This document shows positions 19,090 to 27,196 of a DNA stretch of 64,000 nt, piece after piece; the first letter of the stretch is position 1, and the number at the start of each line of letters is the position of its first letter. The notes beneath the pieces are model-generated. The model ran no database searches, was not told where the DNA came from, and saw only the letters and a list, made by a program, of their open reading frames with translations. A program made the position numbers and the translations under genes. Source of the stretch: Mycobacterium heidelbergense (GTDB lineage: Bacteria; Actinomycetota; Actinomycetes; Mycobacteriales; Mycobacteriaceae); the NCBI RefSeq assembly GCF_010730745.1, contig NZ_AP022615.1:868001-932000 (forward strand), in the 5' to 3' direction.

Positions 19090-20064
19090 ATGCGCGCCGT
19101 GCTGATCGTCAATCCGACCGCCACGTCCACCACTCCAGCCGGCCGCGACCTGTTGGCGCACGCTCTCAAGAGCCGCCTGGAGCTCACCGTCGAACACACC
19201 ACCCACCGCGGTCACGGGCCCGAAATCGCGCAGCGGGCGGTCGAGGACGGCGTCGACCTGGTCGTCGTCCACGGCGGCGACGGCACGGTGAGCGGGGTGG
19301 TCAACGGCCTGCTCGGCCGCCCCGGCGCCAAGCCGTCGGGGCCGATTCCCGCGGTCGCGGTGGTGCCCGGCGGCTCGGCCAACGTGCTGGCCCGGTCGCT
19401 GGGCATCGCCCCCGACCCCGTCGCCGCCACCAACCAGCTCATCCAGCTGCTCGACGACCACCGCCGCCACCAAACCTGGCGGCGCATCAGCTTGATCGAC
19501 TGCGGTGAGCGGTGGGCCGTCATCAACGCCGGGATGGGCGTCGACGCGGAGGTGGTCGCCGCGGTGGAGGCCCAGCGCGACAAGGGCGTCAAGGTCACGG
19601 CGCTGCGCTATTGGCGCGTGGCGATACCCGTCACGGTGGCCTTCAGCCGCCGCGAACCCACCCTGATGCTGGAGCTGCCCGACCGCGACCCCGTTCCGGG
19701 CGTGCACTTCGCCTGGGTGTCCAACACCACTCCATGGACGTACAGCAACAGCCGGCCGATGGTGACCAACCCCGGGTGCAGCTTCGAGTCGGGCCTCGGG
19801 GTGTTTGCCCTCACCGGCATGAGGGTGTTTCCCACGCTGCGGCTGCTTCGCCAGCTCTTCGCCGAGGGCCCGAAAGGCGATCACCGACAGCTCGTCCGCG
19901 ACGACGACGCCCCTTGCCTGAGAGTGACCTCGACCGGGGGCCCGGTCGCCAGTCAGTTCGACGGGGATTACCTCGGCCTGCGCCAAACCATGACGTTCAG
20001 GGCGGTTCGCGACGCGCTGCCCGTGCTCGCCCCTCCGGTAAAAATCGCCTCCGAGCTGCGATGA
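19090..20064 (+). CDS. Diacylglycerol kinase-family lipid kinase
   Basis: 324 residues, Rv3218 type. It begins AVLIVNPTAT, has the nucleotide-binding VVVHGGDGTVSGVVNGL and the glycine-rich PGGSANVLARSLGI, both hallmarks of the DAGK catalytic domain, and continues into a typical C-terminal beta-sandwich. Expected to phosphorylate a lipid at the inner leaflet; substrate not determinable. ATG at 19090. Confidence 0.9.
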   Translation: MRAVLIVNPTATSTTPAGRDLLAHALKSRLELTVEHTTHRGHGPEIAQRAVEDGVDLVVVHGGDGTVSGVVNGLLGRPGAKPSGPIPAVAVVPGGSANVLARSLGIAPDPVAATNQLIQLLDDHRRHQTWRRISLIDCGERWAVINAGMGVDAEVVAAVEAQRDKGVKVTALRYWRVAIPVTVAFSRREPTLMLELPDRDPVPGVHFAWVSNTTPWTYSNSRPMVTNPGCSFESGLGVFALTGMRVFPTLRLLRQLFAEGPKGDHRQLVRDDDAPCLRVTSTGGPVASQFDGDYLGLRQTMTFRAVRDALPVLAPPVKIASELR

Positions 20065-20071
20065 CGGGCCA

Positions 20072-20090
20072 CCCGGGAAAATTCCCCGGG
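20072..20090 (+). terminator. Hairpin directly after the lipid kinase gene
   Basis: CCCGGGAA and TTCCCCGGG pair with a single bulge eight bases past the stop codon, separating the lipid kinase from the whiB1 regulatory region. Confidence 0.55.
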
Positions 20091-20147
20091 ATAAGTGGGC
20101 GGGCAGTGTAGTACAACGGAGTAAGGGCTTAACTAAGAAATCAGTGA

Positions 20148-20163
20148 AGTGAGATAGCCCACG
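20148..20163 (+). promoter_or_regulatory. CRP-type binding site upstream of whiB1
   Basis: AGTGAGATAGCCCACG matches the mycobacterial CRP (Rv3676) half-site pattern GTG-N8-CAC. It lies 161 bases before the whiB1 start, and the whiB1 promoter is a known CRP target in M. tuberculosis. A TTGACA at 20179-20184, 15 bases further on, could be a -35 element. The region 20100-20320 is clearly AT-richer than its coding flanks and looks like a long untranslated leader. Confidence 0.75.
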
Positions 20164-20323
20164 AGGTAACTAACGCTATTGACATCTGTTGAGCCTGTGA
20201 AACGATCGAAAGGTTGCATGCAGAAAGTTGTGTAGGGGTGCGGACCCTTTTGTTATGCACGCGTTAACAGCTGAGCAAAAAGGCCGTGCGTCTTGCTGCG
20301 CACTCAGTGAGGAGTAACAACGT

Positions 20324-20578
20324 ATGGATTGGCGCCACAAGGCGGTCTGTCGCGACGAGGACCCGGAGCTGTTCTTCCCGGTAGGGAACAGCGGCCCGGC
20401 GCTCGCGCAGATCGCTGACGCGAAACTGGTCTGCAATCGGTGCCCGGTGACCACAGAGTGCCTCTCGTGGGCCCTGAATACCGGCCAGGACTCGGGCGTC
20501 TGGGGCGGCATGAGCGAAGACGAGCGGCGCGCACTCAAGCGTCGCAGCGCCCGGACGAAGGCCCGTAGCGGAGTCTGA
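20324..20578 (+). CDS. whiB1: WhiB1, iron-sulphur nitric-oxide-responsive regulator
   Basis: 84 residues, the same length as in M. tuberculosis (Rv3219). Four cysteines at residues 9, 37, 40 and 46 hold a [4Fe-4S] cluster; GVWGG at residues 58-62 is the WhiB turn motif, followed by a basic DNA-binding tail. Start ATG 20324 has GAGGAG at 20309-20314. WhiB1 binds the primary sigma factor and is essential in M. tuberculosis; nitric oxide converts its cluster. Upstream elements suggest cAMP/CRP control. Confidence 0.97.
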   Translation: MDWRHKAVCRDEDPELFFPVGNSGPALAQIADAKLVCNRCPVTTECLSWALNTGQDSGVWGGMSEDERRALKRRSARTKARSGV

Positions 20579-20590
20579 CCCAGTTGGCAT

Positions 20591-20626
20591 ACGGTGCGGC
20601 CCCGACGATCGTCGGGGCCGCACCGT
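20591..20626. terminator. 36-bp perfect palindrome, bidirectional terminator
   Basis: The segment 20591-20626 equals its own reverse complement, so it can fold into an almost uninterrupted GC-rich hairpin. It lies between the whiB1 stop (20578) and the convergent pdtaS stop (20641). Confidence 0.88.
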
Positions 20627-20640
20627 TGCGTGGGCGGCGT

Positions 20641-22140
20641 CTATAGCAGCAGTCGGGTCCGCCGCCCGATCGGCACCCGTAACACCACGTCGGTGCCCCG
20701 GGCGGGCGCCTGGCGCATGCCCAGCGTGCCGTCGAGTTCCGCCGACACCAGGGTCCGCACGATCTGCAGGCCGAGGCTGTCGGACTTCTCCAGGCTGAAT
20801 CCCTCGGGCAGCCCCCGGCCGTCGTCGTGCACGACGACGTCGAGCCAGCGCGCCGAGCGCTCCGCGCGAATCGTCACCGACCCTTCCTCGGCCGCCGGAT
20901 CGAACGCGTGCTCGATCGCGTTCTGGACGAGTTCGGTGATCACCATGATCAGGGCCGTCGCGCGGTCGGAGTCCAGCACGCCGAGGTCGCCGACCCGGTT
21001 GATCCGGATCGGCCGGTCCACCGACGCCACGTCGTTCATGATCGGCAGGATCCGGTCGATGACCTCGTCGAGGTTCACCTGCTCGTCCACCGACATCGAC
21101 AGCGCGTCGTGAACCAGGGCGATCGAGGACACCCGGCGCACCGACTCGATCAGCGCCTCCCGTCCCTCGGCGTTGGCCGTGCGGCGGGCCTGCAGGCGCA
21201 GCAGCGCCGCCACGGTCTGCAGGTTGTTCTTCACCCGGTGGTGGATCTCGCGGATGGTGGCGTCCTTGGAGATCAGCGCGCGGTCGCGGCGCTTGACCTC
21301 CGTGATGTCGCGGATCAGCACCGCGGCACCCGCGCTCGAGCCTTGCACCACCAGCGGCAGCGTCCGCAGCAGCACCGTTGCGCCGCCGGCGTCGAACTCC
21401 ATCCGCATGCTCTTGCCGCCGGCCAGCAGGTCGCGCACGTGCTCCGCCACCTCCTGCGCCTCGAAGGAGTCGGAGATCAGTGGCCGCGTCACCTCCACGA
21501 GGTTGTGGCCCTCCAAGTCCGATGCCAGGCCCATCCGGTGGTAGGCCGACAGCGCGTTGGGGCTGGCGTAGGCGACGACGCCGTCGACATCGAGGCGGAT
21601 GAAGCCGTCGCCCGCCCGCGGGGTGGAGCGCGACATGACCACGTCCCCCACGTCGGGAAAGGTGCCCTCGGCCAGCATGTGCACAAGGTCCGTGGCGCAG
21701 TCCCGGTAGGCGGTCTCCAGCTGGCCGGCCGCGCGGCCGGCGGCCTCCGCGGTCTGGTGCCGGGTCAGCACGGCCACCACGTGCTCGCCATACCGCACCG
21801 GGGAGGCCTCGACGTGCGGGCCGGGCAGTTGCCACGAATGCCCTTGACCTGCATCACCTTTCGGTATGACACCGAGTTCGAAGGCCTCGGCGACGAGCGG
21901 CAGCCGGTCGGCGACGACGACGCTGCCCACCGCGTCGGTCAGCAGGACCGTCGGCGCGGTATTCGGGCGGCACTGCGCCACACAGACCAGCACGCCGTCG
22001 TCGCGGCGAACCCACATCAGGTAGTCGGCGAACGACAGGTCCGCCAGCAGCTGCCATTCCCCCACCACCGCGTGCAGGTGGTCCACCGCGTTGCCGGGCA
22101 GCATCGTGTGTTCGGCGAGCAGGTCACCGAGGGTGGACAT
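20641..22140 (-). CDS. pdtaS: Sensor histidine kinase PdtaS
   Basis: 499 residues (501 in Rv3220c). An N-terminal GAF-like domain and a central PAS domain (about residues 180-290) precede an HWE/HisKA_2-type phosphoacceptor region, REIHHRVKNNLQTVAALL, with the acceptor His near residue 303, and a HATPase domain with ELVQNAIEHAF and DDGRGLP. No membrane helix, so it is a cytosolic sensor. Its partner in M. tuberculosis is the RNA-binding antiterminator PdtaR, encoded elsewhere. ATG at 22140. Confidence 0.95.
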   Translation of the reverse strand: MSTLGDLLAEHTMLPGNAVDHLHAVVGEWQLLADLSFADYLMWVRRDDGVLVCVAQCRPNTAPTVLLTDAVGSVVVADRLPLVAEAFELGVIPKGDAGQGHSWQLPGPHVEASPVRYGEHVVAVLTRHQTAEAAGRAAGQLETAYRDCATDLVHMLAEGTFPDVGDVVMSRSTPRAGDGFIRLDVDGVVAYASPNALSAYHRMGLASDLEGHNLVEVTRPLISDSFEAQEVAEHVRDLLAGGKSMRMEFDAGGATVLLRTLPLVVQGSSAGAAVLIRDITEVKRRDRALISKDATIREIHHRVKNNLQTVAALLRLQARRTANAEGREALIESVRRVSSIALVHDALSMSVDEQVNLDEVIDRILPIMNDVASVDRPIRINRVGDLGVLDSDRATALIMVITELVQNAIEHAFDPAAEEGSVTIRAERSARWLDVVVHDDGRGLPEGFSLEKSDSLGLQIVRTLVSAELDGTLGMRQAPARGTDVVLRVPIGRRTRLLL

Positions 22141-22181
22141 CCATTACTCCCGCGTCGTTCCCGGGCGCCAAATTTTGGGGG

Positions 22182-22397
22182 CTAGCTGATCACGGCGATG
22201 AGGTCGCCCGCCTGGATGACGTCGCCCACCGCCACGCTCACCTTGCTGACGGTGCCGTCGACCTCGGCAAGGACGGGGATCTCCATCTTCATCGACTCCA
22301 GCAGCACCACGACGTCACCCTTGCCGATGTGGTCGCCCTCGTTGACCACGACTTCGAGCACACTGGCCACGATCTCGGCGCGAACATCCTCGGCCAT
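22182..22397 (-). CDS. Biotinylated carrier protein TB7.3
   Basis: A single biotinyl-lipoyl domain of 71 residues when begun at ATG 22397 (MAEDVRAEIV), equal to M. tuberculosis TB7.3 (Rv3221c). The target sequence ESMKMEI puts the biotinylated lysine at residue 37. In-frame ATGs at 22421 and 22412 would add a few residues; interestingly the 22421 version begins with the same MAE. A free biotin carrier of this kind serves an acyl-CoA carboxylase. It follows pdtaS's start by 41 bases, upstream of it on the same strand. Confidence 0.9.
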   Translation of the reverse strand: MAEDVRAEIVASVLEVVVNEGDHIGKGDVVVLLESMKMEIPVLAEVDGTVSKVSVAVGDVIQAGDLIAVIS

Positions 22398-22591
22398 CCT
22401 CACCCCACTCATTTCGGCCATATGCGCATGCTGGCTGCTGGTCGGTCAGCTCTGTATATGGAACCACAGGACGGGTCGGGGCCGCGGCACGCGGGCCGTT
22501 ACAAGGCGAGCGGCCCGCCGTGAGACACTGGGCGACAGGCTAACGGGCGCCCGGCGCCCTGTTTGACGAGCGATCACCGGAGGTTAAAGAG

Positions 22592-22666
22592 ATGGCCAAG
22601 CGTGGCCGGAAGAAGCGCGACCGCAAGTACAGCAAGGCCAACCACGGCAAGCGGCCCAATTCCTGA
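22592..22666 (+). CDS. Ribosomal protein bL37 (24 residues)
   Basis: A 25-codon gene encoding a peptide that starts MAKRGRKKRDRK and ends in HGKRPNS; half of its residues are Lys or Arg. A strong GGAGG at 22579-22583 lies eight bases before ATG 22592. Sequence and length agree with bL37, the mini-protein found in the large subunit of mycobacterial ribosomes by cryo-EM. It is shorter than normal gene-finder cut-offs and is often left out of annotations. It is a stand-alone gene converging on rshA with 11 bases between stops. Confidence 0.92.
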   Translation: MAKRGRKKRDRKYSKANHGKRPNS

Positions 22667-22677
22667 CCCGGCGACGG

Positions 22678-22983
22678 CTATTGCAGGCGCCGGATGATGG
22701 TGGTCTGCTGAATCTCCAGCCGGAGGCGCTCTCGTAGGCCCTCGGGGGCCTTCTCACCCTTGCACTTGGTGGCGATCAACGCCTTGATCCGCTCCTCGAG
22801 CCCGTAGTGCTTGAAGCAGCCGGGGCAGGCCTCGAGGTGGCGGCGCAGCTGCTCACGAGCTTCGGGTGTGCACTCGCCGTCGAGCAGGGTCCATACCTCG
22901 GCGATCACCTGGGCGCAGCCAAGGCCGCCGTGGGAATCGCTGTCGCCGGCGCGCGGGTCGGCCGGGCCGGCGAACTCGCTCAT
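22678..22983 (-). CDS. rshA: Anti-sigma factor RshA
   Basis: 101 residues, the size of Rv3221A. It contains HLEACPGC (His49, Cys53, Cys56), the HxxxCxxC zinc motif of ZAS redox-responsive anti-sigma factors, with another Cys at residue 23 and at 74. Reduced RshA holds SigH; oxidation or phosphorylation releases it. ATG 22983 overlaps the sigH stop by 4 bases, which couples production of the pair. Confidence 0.95.
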   Translation of the reverse strand: MSEFAGPADPRAGDSDSHGGLGCAQVIAEVWTLLDGECTPEAREQLRRHLEACPGCFKHYGLEERIKALIATKCKGEKAPEGLRERLRLEIQQTTIIRRLQ

Positions 22984-23771
22984 GACGACACCTCCTCGTG
23001 CGCCTGTTGACCGCGGGTGAAGCCCCGCTCCTTCGCGACGTCGGCCAAAAGACCGCGTAGCTGGCGCCTGCCGCGGTGCAGCCGAGACATTACCGTCCCG
23101 ATCGGCGTGTCCATGATCTCGGCGATCTCCTTGTAGGGGAAACCTTCGACATCGGCGTAGTAGACCGCCATCCGGAACTCTTCCGGCAACGCCTGCAGGG
23201 CTTCTTTGATCTCGGTGTCGGGCAGCGCCTCCAGGGCCTCGACCTCCGCCGAACGCAGCCCGGTCGAGGAATGCTCGGCGTTGGACGCCAGCTGCCAGTC
23301 GGTGATCTCCTCGGTCGGATACTCCGCCGGTTGGCGCTGCTTCTTGCGGTAGCTGTTGATGTAGGTGTTGGTCAGGATCCGGTACAGCCACGCCTTGAGG
23401 TTGGTGCCCGCCTTGAACGAGCGGAACCCCGCGTAGGCCTTCACCATCGTTTCCTGGAGCAGGTCCTCGGCGTCCGCGGGATTGCGCGTCATGCGCAGCG
23501 CACCGCCGTAGAGCTGGTCCAGCAGGGGAATCGCGTCGCGCTCGAAGCGCGCCGTGAGTTCCTCGTCCGTCTCCTCGGGTGGCACGGGCTCGGTAACCTC
23601 TGACCCCACCACGCCGTCTCGGCCCTCTCCAGAGTCGGCCATTTCGATTAACACGGTCCCTTCTGCCGCGGTGTCACCGGACAGCATCGGAAGCGCCGCC
23701 GGACTCGCCAGCAAGCGAGCCAACCGCTCGGCGCCTATCGGACTGTCCAACAGGCTCGCCGCCGTCGACAC
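22980..23771 (-). CDS. sigH: ECF sigma factor SigH
   Basis: Oxidative and heat-stress sigma factor. Region 2 is seen in TNLKAWLYRILTNTYINSYR and DAEDLLQETMVKAY, region 4 in GFPYKEIAEIMDTPIGTVMSRLHRGR. From GTG 23771 the protein has 263 residues; the classic start equals ATG 23642 (MADSGEG..., 220 residues; 216 in Rv3223c). The long start has the better ribosome-binding site (GGGAGGAG, seven bases away), while 23642 has none close by. The family assignment is certain, the N-terminus is not. rshA follows with an ATGA overlap. Confidence 0.95.
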   Translation of the reverse strand: MSTAASLLDSPIGAERLARLLASPAALPMLSGDTAAEGTVLIEMADSGEGRDGVVGSEVTEPVPPEETDEELTARFERDAIPLLDQLYGGALRMTRNPADAEDLLQETMVKAYAGFRSFKAGTNLKAWLYRILTNTYINSYRKKQRQPAEYPTEEITDWQLASNAEHSSTGLRSAEVEALEALPDTEIKEALQALPEEFRMAVYYADVEGFPYKEIAEIMDTPIGTVMSRLHRGRRQLRGLLADVAKERGFTRGQQAHEEVSS

Positions 23772-23851
23772 CAGACTGCTCCTCCCAATCTAAAGGCTGC
23801 CCCCGACAGTGTCTGCCGGGTCCGCCGCACGTGCATCAGAAACCGACTCCT

Positions 23852-23881
23852 GTAACAGCGTCGGCCGGCGCGCTATTTCCC
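23852..23881 (-). promoter_or_regulatory. Candidate SigH-type promoter upstream of sigH
   Basis: On the minus strand GGGAAATA (23881-23874) is followed after 17 bases by GTTAC (23856-23852), close to the SigH pattern GGAAYA-N17-20-GTT apart from one base of the -35. Transcription would start near 23845, about 75 bases before GTG 23771, in line with the known autoregulation of sigH. Found by eye only. Confidence 0.5.
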
Positions 23882-23946
23882 GAGAGCCGATCGGGCCGCG
23901 CGGTCCCCCGACCAGGCGAATTCCGGCGTGGCGTTAGTGTGGCGCC

Positions 23947-24795
23947 ATGTCCCTGAACGGCAAGACCATGTTCATCTCCGGCGCCAGCCGCGGCATCGGC
24001 CTGGCGATCGCCAAACGCGCCGCGCAGGACGGCGCCAACGTCGCCCTGATCGCCAAGACCGCCGACCCGCACCCGAAGCTGCCGGGGACGGTGTTCACCG
24101 CCGCCAAGGAGCTCGAGGACGCGGGCGGGCAGGCGCTGCCGATCGTCGGGGACGTCCGCGACCCGGATTCGGTCGAGGCCGCGGTGGCCCAGGCCGTCGA
24201 GCAGTTCGGCGGCATCGACATCTGCGTCAACAACGCGTCGGCGATCAACCTGGGGTCGGTCACCGAGGTGTCGATGAAGCGGTTCGACCTGATGAACGGC
24301 ATCCAGGTGCGCGGCACGTATGCGGTGTCGCGGGCGTGCATCCCGCATCTGAAGAGCCGGGAGAACCCGCACATCCTGACGCTGTCCCCGCCGGTGCTGC
24401 TCGGCAAGGAGTGGCTGAAGCCGACGGCGTACATGATGGCCAAGTTCGGCATGACGCTGTGCGCGCTGGGGATCGCCGAGGAGATGCGGGAGGCGGGCAT
24501 CGCGTCCAACACGCTGTGGCCGCGCACGCTGGTGGCCACCGCCGCGGTGCAGAACCTGCTCGGCGGCGACGAGGCGATGAGCCGGGCGCGCAAGCCCGAG
24601 GTGTACGCCGACGCCGCCTACGTCATCCTCAACAAGCCCGCCCGCGAGTACACCGGCAATACGCTGCTGTGCGAGGACGTGCTGGTGGAATCCGGCGTCA
24701 CCGACCTGTCGGTGTACGACTGCATTCCGGGCTCGCAGCTGGGCGTCGACTTCTGGGTGGACGGCGTCAACCCGCCGGGGTACTCGGGTCCCTGA
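23947..24795 (+). CDS. Short-chain dehydrogenase/reductase (HSDL2-like)
   Basis: 282 residues, Rv3224 type. The Rossmann motif GASRGIG is at residues 12-18, NNAS occurs after ICV, and YMMAK supplies the catalytic Tyr and Lys; the usual catalytic Ser is in LTLSPP. The sequence resembles hydroxysteroid dehydrogenase-like protein 2 more than FabG. Divergent from sigH, so it may share SigH-dependent control through the 175-base spacer. Substrate unknown. ATG 23947. Confidence 0.9.
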   Translation: MSLNGKTMFISGASRGIGLAIAKRAAQDGANVALIAKTADPHPKLPGTVFTAAKELEDAGGQALPIVGDVRDPDSVEAAVAQAVEQFGGIDICVNNASAINLGSVTEVSMKRFDLMNGIQVRGTYAVSRACIPHLKSRENPHILTLSPPVLLGKEWLKPTAYMMAKFGMTLCALGIAEEMREAGIASNTLWPRTLVATAAVQNLLGGDEAMSRARKPEVYADAAYVILNKPAREYTGNTLLCEDVLVESGVTDLSVYDCIPGSQLGVDFWVDGVNPPGYSGP

Positions 24796-24828
24796 CGGGG
24801 CTCCCGTCAGGGTTTCGTCAGGCTCCCG

Positions 24829-25401
24829 TCAGGCTTTCGCGCGGCCGCGGACCTGGAACGCCGTGATGACGTCGATGATGCCGATGACGATCAGCCACCA
24901 GCCGGCGACCAGGGCCAGGATCGCGATCGAATCGAGCGGCGACACGATCAACACGACGCCGCCGATCACGATGATCACGCCGGACAGCGCCTGCCAACCG
25001 CGTGCGGGCAGGTGATCGAAGGACAGCGCCGCGGCGAGCAGGGTGATGCCGCGGAAAAGCCAGCCGATGCCGATCCAGAGCGCCAAAAGCATGATCGACT
25101 CGAGTTCGTTGCGGAAGCAGAAGAGCCCCAACACCACCGACACGGCGCCGCCGACGAACGTCAGCACGCGCATCGCGGCGCCGGCGTGTGTTCCGAATGC
25201 GGCAAATACATAACCAATTCCGGACACTACCAGGTAGATGCCGAACACGACACCGGCTACCACCAGCGTCTTGCCTGGCCAGGCCAGCACGATGACGCCG
25301 AGCGCCACCGCCAGGACACCGGTGAGCAGCAGCAACTGCCACGCGCTGCGAGCAAGCTGGCGCAGCGGACCTTCAAAAACGGTCTGATCGCTATTTGTCA
25401 T
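24829..25401 (-). CDS. HdeD/DUF308 membrane protein
   Basis: 190 residues from ATG 25401 (MTNSDQTVFEG). Six hydrophobic segments alternate with short loops containing W-P-G and F-R motifs, typical of DUF308 (HdeD, acid-resistance membrane protein) in two repeats of three helices. An upstream start at 25461 would add 20 less hydrophobic residues and is not preferred. No equivalent is placed here in the M. tuberculosis order as I remember it, so it belongs to the accessory patch. Function unproven. Confidence 0.8.
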   Translation of the reverse strand: MTNSDQTVFEGPLRQLARSAWQLLLLTGVLAVALGVIVLAWPGKTLVVAGVVFGIYLVVSGIGYVFAAFGTHAGAAMRVLTFVGGAVSVVLGLFCFRNELESIMLLALWIGIGWLFRGITLLAAALSFDHLPARGWQALSGVIIVIGGVVLIVSPLDSIAILALVAGWWLIVIGIIDVITAFQVRGRAKA

Positions 25402-25619
25402 TTGAACATCATTAGCCAAAATCGACATCAATAAAATGTCCGCGGTGACACAATTCGGCATCTGTGCGCAGGTATCGCGAACCGCGTTTCGGCAAGGCGG
25501 CCCGTTGCCGCTGCCCGTCTACTTCGTTGACCGGGTTCACCGCCGGCGGCCGTTCACCTGCACAATGAAGGCTTGATCGTGGAGTTGGAGGCCGTCAGCG
25601 CGGAGCGCGGAGCGTCGGC

Positions 25620-27041
25620 ATGAGCACCGCGGTGGTGGTGGGCGGCGGACCCAACGGGCTCGCCGCCGCCGTCTGCCTGGCCGCCGAAGGGGTGCGGGTC
25701 ACCGTGCTCGAGGCCGCCGACGAGGTCGGCGGCGGCACCCGCAGCGGCGACGCGATCGTCCCCGGCCTGCTGCACGACCATTGCTCGGCGATTCACCCGA
25801 TGGCCGTCGGCTCGCGGTTCCTGACCCGCTTCGACCTGCAGCGGTACGGCCTGTCATGGCGCTGGCCGGAGATCGATTGCGTGCATCCCCTCGACGGCGG
25901 CGGCGCCGGCGTGCTGCACCGCTCGGTGGAACGGACCGCGGCCGGTCTCGGTCGCGACGGACCGCGGTGGCGGCTCGCGTTCGGCTACGCCGCCGACCGG
26001 TTCGACGCCCTGAGCGAGGACATCATGCGGCCCCTGCTGCGGTTCCCGCATCACCCGGTGATGCTGGCCCGGTTCGGTGTGCCCACCGTGCTTCCCGGGT
26101 CGACGTTCGCGCGGCTGTTCGGCACCGAGGAAGGCCGCGCGTTGTTCGGAGGCGTTGCGGCCCATGCCTTTCGGCCGCTGCACTACCCGATGACCTCGGC
26201 CATCGGGATGGGCATCATCGCGGCCGGCCATCGGCACGGCTGGGCGGTGGCCGAGGGTGGATCGCGGTCGATCACCAACGCGATGGCGGCGCTGCTCGGC
26301 GAGCTGGGCGGCAAGATCGAGACCGGCGTCCGGGTCGAGGCGGCGTCGCAGCTGCCACCCGCCGACGTCACAATGTTCGATCTGGCGCCCGAAGCGATCG
26401 CGGGGATTGTGGGAGATCTCCTGCCGCGCAGGGTTTCTCGCGCCTTCGCCAGGTTCCGGCGTGGCCCGGGCGCGTTCAAGGTCGATTTCGCCGTCGAGGG
26501 CGGCGTGCCCTGGACGAACCCGGATGCCCGTCGGGCCGGCACGGTGCACCTGGCCGGGACCTACGCCGAGCTTGCCGCGACCGAGCGGGACGTCCACGCC
26601 GGACGCATGCCGGAGCAGCCGTTCGTGCTCGTCGGCCAGCAGTACCTGGCGGATCCGCAACGCTCGGTGGGCAATACGCACCCGGTGTGGAGCTACGCGC
26701 ACGTCCCCAACGGCTACACCGGCGACGCGACCGAGGCGGTCATCGCCCAGATCGAGCGGTTCGCCCCGGGTTTCCGGGAGCGCGTCGTCGGCTACACGGT
26801 TCGTTCGACGACACAGATGGCCACCTACAATCCCAACTACGTCGGCGGCGACATCATGACCGGCGCCAAGGACATTCGGCAGCTGACGTTCGGGCCGCGA
26901 ATCACGTTGTTGCCCTATAGCATTGGGGTACCGGGCATGTACATTTGCTCGGCGGCCACCCCGCCGGGGCCCGGCGCGCATGGCATGTGCGGCGCCAACG
27001 CCGCCCGGCTCGCGCTCGCCTACCTGGCCCGGCGGGCGTAG
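25620..27041 (+). CDS. FAD-dependent oxidoreductase, phytoene-desaturase-like
   Basis: 473 residues. The N-terminus VVVGGGPNGLAAAVCLAAEG is a dinucleotide-binding fold ending in the Glu of TVLEAADE, followed by EVGGGTRSG, as in CrtI-like amine-oxidase-superfamily proteins; the C-terminal ICSAATPPGPGAHGMCGANAARLAL is the matching FAD-binding end. Substrate unknown; no carotenoid genes are adjacent. It stands alone in the accessory patch. The 25-base region before the start holds a duplicated GCGGAGC. ATG 25620. Confidence 0.85.
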   Translation: MSTAVVVGGGPNGLAAAVCLAAEGVRVTVLEAADEVGGGTRSGDAIVPGLLHDHCSAIHPMAVGSRFLTRFDLQRYGLSWRWPEIDCVHPLDGGGAGVLHRSVERTAAGLGRDGPRWRLAFGYAADRFDALSEDIMRPLLRFPHHPVMLARFGVPTVLPGSTFARLFGTEEGRALFGGVAAHAFRPLHYPMTSAIGMGIIAAGHRHGWAVAEGGSRSITNAMAALLGELGGKIETGVRVEAASQLPPADVTMFDLAPEAIAGIVGDLLPRRVSRAFARFRRGPGAFKVDFAVEGGVPWTNPDARRAGTVHLAGTYAELAATERDVHAGRMPEQPFVLVGQQYLADPQRSVGNTHPVWSYAHVPNGYTGDATEAVIAQIERFAPGFRERVVGYTVRSTTQMATYNPNYVGGDIMTGAKDIRQLTFGPRITLLPYSIGVPGMYICSAATPPGPGAHGMCGANAARLALAYLARRA

Positions 27042-27196
27042 CGCGGCCGCGGGAACTCTTCGGTGTAGGTTGCGATCGGTCCGGGCGTTCTTGACCGGGG
27101 CCACCAGTGAGTCGGTTTCGAAATAACTTGTGTCACTTTGGTTTCAGTGGTCACTGGGCCGGGTTTTTTGTCGGTGGGCTTCGATAGTTTCTGGTC

